A DNA stretch of 47,873 bases from Phycisphaerae bacterium (GTDB lineage: Bacteria > Planctomycetota > Phycisphaerae > UBA1845 > Fen-1342), in the NCBI GenBank assembly GCA_028279405.1, contig JANQNU010000006.1:1-47873 (forward strand), read 5' to 3'. Below are positions 25,437 to 34,661 of the stretch, piece after piece (position 1 is the first letter of the stretch; each line of letters opens with the position of its first letter). Under the pieces are notes generated by a model that searched no databases, was not told the origin of the DNA, and saw only the letters and a program-made list of their open reading frames with translations. Position numbers and translations under genes: made by a program.

Positions 25437-26285
25437 ATGCGCGTCGTCGTTCCGGTCCTGATCGTCTCCAGCGGCCTGCTCCTTGGCTGCGGATGTAACA
25501 GGTGCGAATTCAATACGACGCCTCCGGCCGATACGCGCGAGGCCCTCGCACGCGTGAACGACAATCTCATGCGCCTCGCGCGCCAGCCGACACAGTATCG
25601 GGGTACCGTTGGCGTCACATTCCGCGATGAGGGCGGCAAGCGACGTTCGTTTCCGAATAGCGGCGCCACGCTGAATTTCCGTGCACCGCAATGCCTCCGG
25701 TTCTCCGTCAAAGGGCTTACTGGTACGGTCGCCGAGTTCGGCTCCAACGACGAGCGCTACTGGATCTGGATCGAACCCGAGATCCGAACGCTCTGGTGGG
25801 GGACGTGGGCAGCGAGCGACGGCACCCCGTCGACGATCCCGATTCCGCCCGAGCTGATGCTCGAAGCGCTGCTGCTGCGGCCGATACCGACCGTCGGCGT
25901 CGGTGGCCGACCGGTGCTGCGGCGCGACGGAGGCCGGTACTCTCTGGTCTATTGGACCGCCGGCGGGTCGAGCGGCGCCCGGATGCGGGAGTATGTCCTC
26001 GATCCGAAGTCCGGGTTTTTCCCCAAGGAGATCATCGATCGTGCCCAGGACGGCCGCATTCTGATGCGCGCCAAGCTCTCGAACTATCGACCGGTCGGGA
26101 AGGGCGGCCCGTGCACGCCGCGGCGATATGACGTGCGCTGGCCGGAAAACGACGCCCGGATGACCTTCAGGATTCGGGCGGCGGAGTTTCGACCCGATTT
26201 GCCGGAGTGGATCTGCGAATACCCCGAGCGGTGGTCTGGTCGCGTCGAACGGATCGATCAGGCGGCACCGTCGATCGAACAGTAG
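25437..26285 (+). CDS. Putative lipoprotein of unknown function
   Basis: This 282-residue protein has a clear lipobox (SGLLLGCGC, Cys 18), and GAGGTG precedes the ATG. The mature part reads like a beta-rich fold related in style to LolA/outer-membrane lipoprotein carriers (TQYRGTVGVTFRDEG, RFSVKGLTGTVAEFGSN, YVLDPKSGFFPKEII), but this likeness is only suggestive. It probably faces the periplasm anchored to a membrane. It is divergent from aceE and is followed by a repeat cluster. Confidence 0.78.
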   Translation: MRVVVPVLIVSSGLLLGCGCNRCEFNTTPPADTREALARVNDNLMRLARQPTQYRGTVGVTFRDEGGKRRSFPNSGATLNFRAPQCLRFSVKGLTGTVAEFGSNDERYWIWIEPEIRTLWWGTWAASDGTPSTIPIPPELMLEALLLRPIPTVGVGGRPVLRRDGGRYSLVYWTAGGSSGARMREYVLDPKSGFFPKEIIDRAQDGRILMRAKLSNYRPVGKGGPCTPRRYDVRWPENDARMTFRIRAAEFRPDLPEWICEYPERWSGRVERIDQAAPSIEQ

Positions 26286-26315
26286 AGCGGGGGACACTCG
26301 CGGTGGAAGTCAGTC

Positions 26316-26338
26316 CCCCACCCCAGTATGGGGTGGGG
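26316..26338. repeat. CCCCACCC hairpin repeat, copy 5
   Basis: The arms CCCCACCCCA and TGGGGTGGGG flank the loop GTA. It lies 30 bp after the lipoprotein stop and could end its transcript, although no U-run follows. Confidence 0.8.
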
Positions 26339-26404
26339 CACCGGTTGCACGGCCCGCGTCTACGCCGCGTGTGCCTAGACCAGGACGCTCGCCTTGATGG
26401 GTGG

Positions 26405-26427
26405 CACTGGCGGCTTGTCCGCCAGTG
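26405..26427. repeat. CACTGGCGG palindrome
   Basis: CACTGGCGG and CCGCCAGTG are separated by CTTGT. The ends match the ends of the 42-bp repeats at 44392-44433 and 47718-47759, so this looks like the same element with a shorter centre. Confidence 0.7.
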
Positions 26428-26492
26428 TTTGGGACGTTCGTTTGATCAGGTGTCATAGTGAGTGTAGCGGTTTCGGCTCAGCACCATCTGAA

Positions 26493-26514
26493 CACTGGTA
26501 GCAAGCTACCAGTG
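26493..26514. repeat. CACTGGTAGC palindrome, copy 2
   Basis: CACTGGTAGC and GCTACCAGTG are separated by AA. It is the same arm sequence as at 11801-11822 and is flanked by GCCACCC, the inverted form of the GGGTGGC seen beside the other copy. Confidence 0.7.
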
Positions 26515-26576
26515 CCACCCGACCGAGTGCTCAGCGCGTGCCCTGTCGCATTCCGCCGCTGTGGTATGATGTCGCG

Positions 26577-29500
26577 ATGGCTTCCGAATCGGTCCTGAAG
26601 GCATTCCTGTTTACGGACATCGTCGGCGCCACCGATCTCAAGCGTCGGATCGGTGACGTCGCTGGCGCGGATGCCATTGCGCGTCACGACGAGATCTTCC
26701 GCAACTGCATGACGCAGTTTGGCGGCGAGGAGCACGAGAATCCCGGCGACAGTTTTTTTGCCTCGTTCGACGTTCCCTCGAATGCGTTGCGCTGCGCCAT
26801 GGAGTTCGTCAACGGCTTGCAGCAACTCGATCTCCCGGATGCGATCTCGGCCCGGATCGGGATCCACATGGGAGAGAGCGTCCGTGTCATCGAGAGCAGT
26901 GGCATGCGCAAGTACCGCAAGCTGCTCGGGCTCGCGATCGACACCACAGCGCGAGTAATGGGCCTGGCGCGCGCCGGCCAGATCCTGCTCACGCGGCACG
27001 CGTTCGATTCGGTCCGCCAGCAGGTGGTCAAATCGCCCGGCGGGCGCGACGTGCAGTGGTTGGCGCACGGTCCCTACCGTTTGAAGGGGATCGACGATCC
27101 GATGGAGATCTTCGAGGCAGGTGTCGAAGGCTCGCCGATGCGGCCGCCACCCGATACCGAGGACGCACGCCGCGCGCTGCAGCCGGGGGAAGAGGAAACG
27201 CTCGGATGGCGGCCGGCGGTGGGCCTCGCGGTCCCGGGACGGGAGTCGTGGGAGCTGGAACGGCAACTCGGCGAGGGCGGCTTCGGCGAAGTCTGGCTCG
27301 CGCGCCACAAGGAGACGCGCTATGTCCGCGCGTTCAAGTTCTGCTTCAAGGCCGAGGAGCTTCGCTCGCTGAAGCGCGAGATGAAGCTGTTTCGCCTGAT
27401 GAAGGAAGTGCTCGGCGACCGCGATGACATCGCGCGGCTGTACGAAGTCCGGCTGCTCGAGCCGCCGTACTACTTGGAGATGGAGTACACCGCCGGCGGA
27501 AACCTCGCCGAGTGGGCTGACTCACGCGGCGGGTTGGCGCGCGTCCCCCTCGAAACGCGTTTGGAGCTGATTGCACAGGTCGGCGATGCGTTGGCGGCGG
27601 CGCACTCGGTCGGAATCATCCACAAGGACCTCAAGCCCGCAAACGTCCTGATCCACGAGGGCCGCGACGGGAGCGTGCAAGTCCGGCTCACTGACTTCGG
27701 CATCGGCGAACTCGTCAAGAAGGACAAGCTCCGCGAGTTCGATATGACGATCTCGACCTTCGAGAGCGTCGCGACGCTGAAGACATCGTCGTCGTCTTAC
27801 ACCGGCGGGCATATGTACGTCGCTCCCGAGCTGTTCAGCGGCCAGCCCAGTACAAGTCGAACGGACATTTACGCGCTAGGCGTATTGCTTTACCAGGTCG
27901 TACTGGCCGACCTCATGCAGCCGGTTGCTTATGGATGGGAGCGGAACGTCCCGGACGAGTTGCTACAGGAAGATATCGCAGCTTGTGTCGGTGGCGATCC
28001 CAAGACCCGACTTCCAACGGCCGAGCAGCTTTCCCAGCGTCTACGCGCGCTCGACCAGCGGCGCGCCGAGCGGCAGGCGCAGCACCGTCGCGAACGCGCC
28101 CGTCGGCGGGTGATGCAGGCAGCGACCGGTCTCATGGTACTCCTGGCGCTGGTCGCGGGGGCGGCGGGTGTCGGCTATTGGCGTACGACCGACGCATTGC
28201 GGATGACGCAGCGTGCCCAGGAACAGGCGGTACGCGATCATGAGCGCGCCCTGCAAGCCGAACGGCGGGCGCGTGAACAGGCCGACCTGGCGCGCCTCGC
28301 GGAGTCTCGTGCGCGAAAAGAGGCGGAGAAAGCCCAGCACGAAGCGGATAAGGCTGCGGCCATCACCGAGTTTCTCCAAAGCCTGTTGATCTCGTCCAGC
28401 CCTGCTATCAACCAGGGTGCGGAGCTGACCGTACGCGAGGTGCTGGAGGATGCAGCCTTGCGCCTGGAGGAATCACTTGAAGGCCAACCGGAGGTCGCGG
28501 CAGCCGTCCACGAGACGATCGCGCGGACCTTCGAGACGCTCGGCGTCCCGGAGAAGGCACTCCAGCACGCGACGCAGGCCCTGGCCAACGTTCCGACCGA
28601 CGCTGCCGGTGCAGAGGCGGTGGTGGACCGGCTTCGACTGCGAGGGTATGTCGCCTGGCTGCGGGCACAGATCGGTCAGACGAACGGTGTCGAGGCCGAG
28701 TTGCGCACGGTCGTTCGAGCGCTGGAGTCGCGCGTTGCGGAGCACGACCCGCACCTGGCGGCGGCCCGCGTGCATCTCGCGGAATTCCTGGCGCCCCTGA
28801 ACAAGCTGGAGGAAGCCGAGCGGTTGTACCGTCAGGCGCTTGCCAGTCGACAGAAGACGTTTGGCGACGATGACCCGGCGACGTTCGAGGCCGTCAACAA
28901 CCTAGCTTCGTTTCTGAAGTCGGCCGGTCGGCTCGATGAATCGTGCGCCTTGCATCAGAAGCTGTACGCGACGCAGCAGAAGGTTCTGGGGGGGCAACAC
29001 CCGCAGACGCTGATGACCGCTAACAATCTCGCCGGAGCGCTCAAGGATCTCAATCGGTTCAAGGAATCCGAATCGCTCTACCGACTGCTGATCGAACGGC
29101 TGCCGGAGGTACTCGGAAACGAACATCCGCACGTTTGTGCATCGTTCAGCAACTACGCTTCGTTGCTGACACGGATGGAGCAGTTCGAAGACGCCGAGGG
29201 GCTGTATCGAAAGGCGCTGGACTGCGCCCGGCGTTCGCTCGGCGGCGATCATCCGACGACGCTCGCGCTGACCAACAATCTCGCGGATGTGCTCGGGAAG
29301 ATGGGGCGCAACGAGGATGCAGCCGTCTTGTTCGGGATGGTCGTGGACACCGCCGACCGTATTCTTCCCGACGGCCATTGGTATCGGGCGGCGTTTGCCG
29401 GTCGCTACGGCGAGTGCCTTTACGAACTCGGACGCTATGCAGAGGCGGAGCCGCAGCTATTGGCGGCCTATGAGCAGTTTTCCGATCAGCTCGACACAAA

Positions 29501-29612
29501 AGACCCGCGAACCCAGGCGGCATTGACGCGGCTCGTCCGATTGTACCGTGCCTGGGACAAGTCCGAGCAGGCCGCTCATTATGAGACATTGCAGTCGGCC
29601 GAAGCGCCCTGA
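26577..29612 (+). CDS. Class III cyclase-Ser/Thr kinase-TPR fusion protein
   Basis: This 1011-residue protein has three parts. A class III nucleotide cyclase domain covers about 1-185: metal Asp14 (FLFTDIVGATD) and Asp58 (NPGDSFFASF) are kept, but the usual substrate Lys is Glu54 and the transition-state Asn is Asp in GLAIDTTARVM. A Ser/Thr kinase follows at about 225-490: GEGGFGEVW, Lys in RAFKF, HKDLKPAN, DFG and APE. A membrane helix (LMVLLALVAGAAGVGYW, about 518-535) precedes a coiled coil and kinesin-light-chain-like TPRs (640-1000; LYRQALASRQKTFGDDDPAT). The TPRs would lie outside the membrane and the catalytic domains inside. MASESV at 26577 was taken as start. Possible regulators are ligands of the TPR part. 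Confidence 0.93.
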   Translation: MASESVLKAFLFTDIVGATDLKRRIGDVAGADAIARHDEIFRNCMTQFGGEEHENPGDSFFASFDVPSNALRCAMEFVNGLQQLDLPDAISARIGIHMGESVRVIESSGMRKYRKLLGLAIDTTARVMGLARAGQILLTRHAFDSVRQQVVKSPGGRDVQWLAHGPYRLKGIDDPMEIFEAGVEGSPMRPPPDTEDARRALQPGEEETLGWRPAVGLAVPGRESWELERQLGEGGFGEVWLARHKETRYVRAFKFCFKAEELRSLKREMKLFRLMKEVLGDRDDIARLYEVRLLEPPYYLEMEYTAGGNLAEWADSRGGLARVPLETRLELIAQVGDALAAAHSVGIIHKDLKPANVLIHEGRDGSVQVRLTDFGIGELVKKDKLREFDMTISTFESVATLKTSSSSYTGGHMYVAPELFSGQPSTSRTDIYALGVLLYQVVLADLMQPVAYGWERNVPDELLQEDIAACVGGDPKTRLPTAEQLSQRLRALDQRRAERQAQHRRERARRRVMQAATGLMVLLALVAGAAGVGYWRTTDALRMTQRAQEQAVRDHERALQAERRAREQADLARLAESRARKEAEKAQHEADKAAAITEFLQSLLISSSPAINQGAELTVREVLEDAALRLEESLEGQPEVAAAVHETIARTFETLGVPEKALQHATQALANVPTDAAGAEAVVDRLRLRGYVAWLRAQIGQTNGVEAELRTVVRALESRVAEHDPHLAAARVHLAEFLAPLNKLEEAERLYRQALASRQKTFGDDDPATFEAVNNLASFLKSAGRLDESCALHQKLYATQQKVLGGQHPQTLMTANNLAGALKDLNRFKESESLYRLLIERLPEVLGNEHPHVCASFSNYASLLTRMEQFEDAEGLYRKALDCARRSLGGDHPTTLALTNNLADVLGKMGRNEDAAVLFGMVVDTADRILPDGHWYRAAFAGRYGECLYELGRYAEAEPQLLAAYEQFSDQLDTKDPRTQAALTRLVRLYRAWDKSEQAAHYETLQSAEAP

Positions 29613-29837
29613 CGGTGCGGGTACCCGCCTACCGGTATCTGCCGGGGTGCCGAATTGAGCGTTCTGAACGGTCTGACATATGGAACAATTCCGACGTGGG
29701 GGTTCGGTCGCCGGCCGGCGCGCGATTATCGGCAGTTTGGCCGCGTCGCGATGCAAGCACAGCGGGGGCCGCGATCACCCGATAGGTCTAGTGCAACATC
29801 GTGTCCCTATTGTGGGTGGTCTCTAGCGGAGCGAGCA

Positions 29838-30668
29838 ATGATGCAACCCGGGGCAGCGCCAGCCGTCTGGGTCGTCGATGACGATCCCATGATCGTGCGG
29901 GTGCTCAACAAGCGTCTCGAAGCACTCGGGCTCAGCGTTCGGGGTTTTACCGATCCCTGTAATGCGCTGGACGAGTTGCAGGCGTTCCGGCCGCATTTGA
30001 TGATTCTCGACGTCAACATGCCGAACACCAACGGCTTTGCGATCGCGGAGCGACTGATCCGCGAGTACTCCGACCGGCCGATCCCGGTGATCTTCCTGAC
30101 GGGTGCGTCCGATGGCGAGACCAAACGCCGAATCACGGAACTCGGTGCCCAGCATGTGGAGAAGAGCGTCGACGCGTGGGGCGAGTTGTTTCCGCTCGTT
30201 TGCGCCAGCGTACCGGTCCCGGCGCAGCCGCCGACGAAGGTGCAGGTGCCCGAGCCGCGTTCGGCGCCGGCATTGTTGCTGATCGACGATGACGAGAATC
30301 TGACGCGGCTGCTTGCCGTCCGCCTCCGACGTCTCGGCTTCGAGACCTATACCGCGTCCAATGGAATGCAGGGACTCTGGCAGGCAATCAATCGGCGGCC
30401 CGATCTGATCATTCTTGACTACTGGATGCCCGGCATCACAGGCAGCTACGTGACCGGGCGCCTGAGCGAACATCCGGCCACGAGCGACATCCCGGTCATC
30501 ATTTTCACCGGCCACGAGCAGCAGGGAAAAACGGACTACTCGCTGGTGCGTGAGCTGACGGACCTCGGCGCTGCCGCGGTCGTGCAGAAAACCAGCGGTT
30601 TCGACGTCCTGCGGCAGCACATCCAAGCATTCCTCGTCGACAAGGCCCCGGTAGCCGACTCGATATAG
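29838..30668 (+). CDS. Response regulator with two REC domains
   Basis: This protein of about 276 residues has two receiver domains and no output domain. REC1 has VVDDDP, phospho-acceptor Asp in MILDVNMP, FLTGAS and VEKS. REC2 has LIDDDENL, Asp in IILDYWMPG, IFTGHE and VQKTSG. Both look competent for phosphorylation. The start is uncertain: ATG 29838 has GGAG seven bases upstream, while the frame stays open further and includes CPYCGW, a possible half zinc site. It follows the cyclase-kinase gene by 226 bp on the same strand. It may act as a phosphate relay or as a protein-interaction switch; no histidine kinase is adjacent. Confidence 0.85.
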   Translation: MMQPGAAPAVWVVDDDPMIVRVLNKRLEALGLSVRGFTDPCNALDELQAFRPHLMILDVNMPNTNGFAIAERLIREYSDRPIPVIFLTGASDGETKRRITELGAQHVEKSVDAWGELFPLVCASVPVPAQPPTKVQVPEPRSAPALLLIDDDENLTRLLAVRLRRLGFETYTASNGMQGLWQAINRRPDLIILDYWMPGITGSYVTGRLSEHPATSDIPVIIFTGHEQQGKTDYSLVRELTDLGAAAVVQKTSGFDVLRQHIQAFLVDKAPVADSI

Positions 30669-30815
30669 GCGACTCGCCTCGATCGACATGGCCGCGCCGC
30701 CCGGCTCGTCGCGCGACTCCCGCGTCGCAAGTTGTCGGATTGCTGGTGGCCTACCGGTTCATCCGGCTATCATGCGCGCGGTTTCAAGGAACATCGTGCC
30801 GATCGGAGCGCCGGA

Positions 30816-32183
30816 ATGTCTACCCCCAATGTTTGCTCGCGGGTCATTGTCGTCTCGTTGGCTGCCGCTGCCGTTTCGTTTGCGGATGGACCGGAGCATT
30901 GGCCTTCGTTTCGTGGACCAAACGGCGCCGGATACACGCATGGCCCCACGCCGCCAACGCACTGGAACGTCGAGACCGGCGAGAATGTCCGTTGGTCGAC
31001 AGCGATCCCGGGATTGGGGCTGTCGAGCCCGATCGCCTGGGGTGATCGGATCTATTTGACAACGGCAGTCCGCGACGGCGCGGAACAGGAGTCACTGCGG
31101 GTCGGGCTCTACGGCGACATCGTGCCGGTCAACGACCAGACGCCGCACCGGTGGCAAGTGCTGTGTCTCGACCGCGCCACCGGCCGCATCCTGTGGAACC
31201 GTGAAGCGGCCGCCGGGGTTCCGATGGTCAAACGCCATCCAAAGGCAAGTCACGCCAACAGCACGCCCGCAACAGACGGCACACACGTCGTGGCGTTCTT
31301 CGGGTCCGAGGGGCTGCACTGTTACGACGTTGACGGGAAGCGGCTTTGGTCGAAGGACTTCGGCTTGCTCGACTCGGGGTTCTTTCGGGTACCTCCGGCG
31401 CAGTGGGGGTTTGCGAGTTCGCCGATCATCGTGGACGGCATGGTCATCATCCAGTGCGACGTGCAAAAGGACTCGTTCGTCGCCGCCTACGACGTTGCAA
31501 CCGGCAAGGAGTTATGGAAGACCGCGCGGGACGAGGTGCCGACCTGGGCCACGCCGACGCTTTACGAGTCGGCCGGCGAGAAGCGGCTCGTGCTCAACGG
31601 ATTCAAGCACATCGGCGGCTACAAGCTGGCAACCGGCGCACCCGTCTGGTGGATGAAGGGTGGCGGTGACATCCCCGTACCGCGGCCGATTGTCGCGCAC
31701 GATCTGCTGTTCATCGCGAATGCGCACGGGTCTGCTGCTCCGGTCTATGCCGTTCACGAGCGGGCAGAGGGCCAGCTCACGCCCACCGCCGACGCGCCCG
31801 GCCCGCATCTCGCGTGGTTGAAGATGCGTGTGGGGGTCTACATGCAGACCCCGCTGATCGTCGACGATCTGCTCTATCTCTGCCGCGATAACGGCGTGCT
31901 GGGCGTCGTCGACGCGCGCAGCGGAAAGCCGAAGTACAAACAGCGACTCGGCAGCGGTCGAACCGGCTTCACCGCATCGATGGTCGGCTGCCGGGATCAC
32001 TTCTACGTGACCAGTGAAGAAGGCGACGTATTCGTGCTCGCGACCGGGTCCGAGTATCGTCCGCTGGCGCACAATAAAATGAACGAGGTTTGCATGGCCA
32101 CGCCGGCAATCGCGGACGGCATGCTGCTGATTCGTACTGCCAAGCGGCTCGTCGCAGTGTCGGCTGATGACGGGCTGCGTTAG
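30816..32183 (+). CDS. PQQ-like beta-propeller protein, secreted
   Basis: This protein of 455 residues has a short signal peptide (VIVVSLAAAAVSFADG) and PQQ-type propeller repeats (CLDRATGRILWNREA, AAYDVATGKELWK, GYKLATGAPVWW, VVDARSGKPKY). It opens with WPSFRGPNGAG, a hallmark of planctomycete outer-membrane PQQ-like proteins. These are structurally similar to BamB and quinoprotein dehydrogenases but usually lack proven cofactor binding. ATG 30816 has GGAG eight bases upstream. It converges on the RND-type gene with a 20-bp gap. No catalytic residues can be assigned. Confidence 0.88.
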   Translation: MSTPNVCSRVIVVSLAAAAVSFADGPEHWPSFRGPNGAGYTHGPTPPTHWNVETGENVRWSTAIPGLGLSSPIAWGDRIYLTTAVRDGAEQESLRVGLYGDIVPVNDQTPHRWQVLCLDRATGRILWNREAAAGVPMVKRHPKASHANSTPATDGTHVVAFFGSEGLHCYDVDGKRLWSKDFGLLDSGFFRVPPAQWGFASSPIIVDGMVIIQCDVQKDSFVAAYDVATGKELWKTARDEVPTWATPTLYESAGEKRLVLNGFKHIGGYKLATGAPVWWMKGGGDIPVPRPIVAHDLLFIANAHGSAAPVYAVHERAEGQLTPTADAPGPHLAWLKMRVGVYMQTPLIVDDLLYLCRDNGVLGVVDARSGKPKYKQRLGSGRTGFTASMVGCRDHFYVTSEEGDVFVLATGSEYRPLAHNKMNEVCMATPAIADGMLLIRTAKRLVAVSADDGLR

Positions 32184-32203
32184 GACATGCAGGGCACTGG
32201 CCG

Positions 32204-34444
32204 TCAGGTGCCTGATCGTCGGTTGCCCAGTGGATGCCAGGCCAACAGAGCGGGCAGGAACAGCAGGTCGCCGACCAGAGCGGTGGCGAGTGCCAGCATC
32301 GAACAGACGGCAAACACAAAAACCCCTTCCATCTCGGTGAGCAGCACCGTTCCGAATCCCGCGATCAACACGGTCGTGGTTGCCACCAGCACCGGCCCGA
32401 CGGCTTGCAGGCTGTGTCGGACAGCGACGACGCGGTCGTTGCCGTCCGCCCGTTCGCGCTGGTAGCGCACGAGAAAGTGGATGGTATCGTCGACCGCGAT
32501 ACCCAGGCAGATCGTAAACACGATCACGCTGCTGACCTGCAGCGCATGATCGGTCAGCACGAGTAGCGATGCCGTCGCCACCAACGGAAAAGCGTTCGGA
32601 ATGATGCTGATGAGGCCCAGCGGAACCGAGCGCAGCGTGGCGGTCACGATGATGAACACGACCAGCCCTGCAATCATCAGACTCTGTGCGAGATCTGCGA
32701 TCATGCCGTTCCCGTTGCGAACTGCGATGTGCATCGTCCCGGTGAGCCGCAGGCGGAAACCCGGATGCTGCGCCGCGAGCCCGGCCAGGTTCCGCTCCAG
32801 GCGGTCCACTACCGGCTCGAAGATTCGCGTGCCCGAGTCGCGGATGTGCGCCGTGATCAGGGCGCGACGCCGATCGGACCGATACAAGGCCGCACGGATA
32901 TCGGCCGGGACGAACGGAAGCAGCGCGGCGCGTGCCGAGCGATCGCCGACAGCCGCGGGCATCGTGTCCAACAGGTTGAGCACCGACACCGGCCGAGCGA
33001 CCAGGGGCTCGCGATCGAGTAGCTCGGTTGCCTGCTCCAGTACCTCGAGCACGGCGCGCGACTCCACGTCCAGTGGCGCTTCCCATTCGACCAGAACGTA
33101 CGCCAGCAGCATGCCGTCGAATACATCGTCCAGGTGCTGCAGCGCGACACTCGACTCCCGCCCGGAGGGTAGTGCTTCGTGGATACTGTTGTCGGGAACG
33201 AGTTGCGTCGCTTTGTAGGCGAACCACAGGCTGAGCGCGACGGCCCCGATCGAGAGTGGCGCCGCGAATCGCGTCGTCGCCGTTGCCAGGTGCCCAAAAA
33301 ACCGGCTGCGACGCACGCTCCGCGCCGCGCGAGGTTCGACGTGCGCACCGAGTGGCGTGTTTGCGAGCAACGGGAACACGGTAATCACCGCGAGGAAAGT
33401 GAAGAGCGATCCAAGTGCGCACTCCAGACCGAATGCTCGGATCAGTGTTACCCGCGCGGTCGCGAGTGACGCGAAGCCGATCGCCGTCGTTAACGACGTG
33501 ATCGCGCACGGGAGCATCAGGTGTCGCAATGCTAATTGGGTCGCTTCGCGCACCTGCCGGCCCGCCAGGCGTGACCGGCGCAGGTCGTACATCAGGTGCA
33601 TGGTGTCGGTGAAGCCGATGACCAGGATCAGCGTCGGCAACACAGTGTTGATGATGTTGAGTTTGGCGCCGAGCCAGCCCAGCGTGCCCAGCGTCCAGAG
33701 CACGCCGACCATCGGCGGGATCGCGACGATGATCACTGCTGCCCAACGCCGATAGATCAAGGCCGATACCGTGAAGCCGAACAAGCCGCCGAGCAGTAGG
33801 AAGATGCTTTGCTCGCGACCGATCGTTTGAAAAATGTCGACCCGAACGGCGGGGATCCCTGTGAGTTGTACGGTCAGCCCGGAGTCGACCAGACAACTGC
33901 GCACGATCGCGCGAGCTTGCGCGACAATCGGAGACAATTCGCGGATTTCGAACGAGCCGCTGCCGAGGCGCAGCAGAATCAGTGCCGTGCTCGCGTCGTC
34001 CGACAAGAGCTGCCCCGCGATCAGCGGGTGCTTCAGTGCGGCCTGTCGAGCAGCGGCCAGCGCCGCCCGGTCGTCGGTATCCGTTGGCAGCAAAGCGTGC
34101 GGGGTGCCGTCGTCGTCGAACACGACCGCATCCGCCAGGCTCTGGACGACCGCGTCGGGGAAGGTAGCGCGCAGGCGCGCGACGGCGTCCCGAAATGCGG
34201 CAACGCCCTCGGGCGTGAAGAGATCCCCCTGCACCACGAGAATGCAGTCGTTCTCATCCGCCCCGAAATCCGTGAAGACTTCTTCCAGCAGCGCGAACGA
34301 TGGGTCGTCGCCGCGGAAAATGGCGCGCGGCTCGTCATCGAACTGGAGCTGGGCCGCGCCGCCGATCGCGAACAACGTCAAGCCGCAGACACCGACCAGC
34401 AGCAGTCGGCGTCGGTCGACCAGGATCGTGGCGAGGGTTTGCAT
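32204..34444 (-). CDS. RND/MMPL-superfamily membrane protein
   Basis: This 746-residue protein has the repeated RND layout: one N-terminal membrane helix (RRLLLVGVCGLTLFAIGG), a large soluble loop (about 30-210), a block of five helices (215-340), a second helix-loop unit (from about 390), and a final block of helices. The characteristic GFTDTMHLMYDLRRSRLAG and GIAVDDTIHFLVRYQRERA appear in corresponding positions of the two halves. Such proteins export lipids, hydrophobic molecules or sterol-like compounds using the proton gradient. The substrate is unknown. The frame's TTG at 34447 directly precedes ATG 34444. It has no membrane-fusion or outer-membrane partner nearby. Confidence 0.9.
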   Translation of the reverse strand: MQTLATILVDRRRLLLVGVCGLTLFAIGGAAQLQFDDEPRAIFRGDDPSFALLEEVFTDFGADENDCILVVQGDLFTPEGVAAFRDAVARLRATFPDAVVQSLADAVVFDDDGTPHALLPTDTDDRAALAAARQAALKHPLIAGQLLSDDASTALILLRLGSGSFEIRELSPIVAQARAIVRSCLVDSGLTVQLTGIPAVRVDIFQTIGREQSIFLLLGGLFGFTVSALIYRRWAAVIIVAIPPMVGVLWTLGTLGWLGAKLNIINTVLPTLILVIGFTDTMHLMYDLRRSRLAGRQVREATQLALRHLMLPCAITSLTTAIGFASLATARVTLIRAFGLECALGSLFTFLAVITVFPLLANTPLGAHVEPRAARSVRRSRFFGHLATATTRFAAPLSIGAVALSLWFAYKATQLVPDNSIHEALPSGRESSVALQHLDDVFDGMLLAYVLVEWEAPLDVESRAVLEVLEQATELLDREPLVARPVSVLNLLDTMPAAVGDRSARAALLPFVPADIRAALYRSDRRRALITAHIRDSGTRIFEPVVDRLERNLAGLAAQHPGFRLRLTGTMHIAVRNGNGMIADLAQSLMIAGLVVFIIVTATLRSVPLGLISIIPNAFPLVATASLLVLTDHALQVSSVIVFTICLGIAVDDTIHFLVRYQRERADGNDRVVAVRHSLQAVGPVLVATTTVLIAGFGTVLLTEMEGVFVFAVCSMLALATALVGDLLFLPALLAWHPLGNRRSGT

Positions 34445-34661
34445 CAAAGGCGCGATCAGTTCGTAAAACGGTCGATTGTCGCTGACCGACCGATGCTCAT
34501 GGACGCGTTCAGATCATACCGTCGCCGCCGCGAGCGCGTCAGGCCCGTACTCGAGCGGGGCGGAGATTATCGGCTTGGCGTGATTTGTCGCGATGTCGGA
34601 AGTTGAAAAAGTGGCCGGTGCGGGATTCTGACGACGAATCCGGGCTAGAATAGCGGAAACC

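Noticed and set aside
31512..33896. 794-codon minus-strand frame
   Set aside because: It crosses the PQQ-like gene and the RND gene in another frame and has no recognisable domain.
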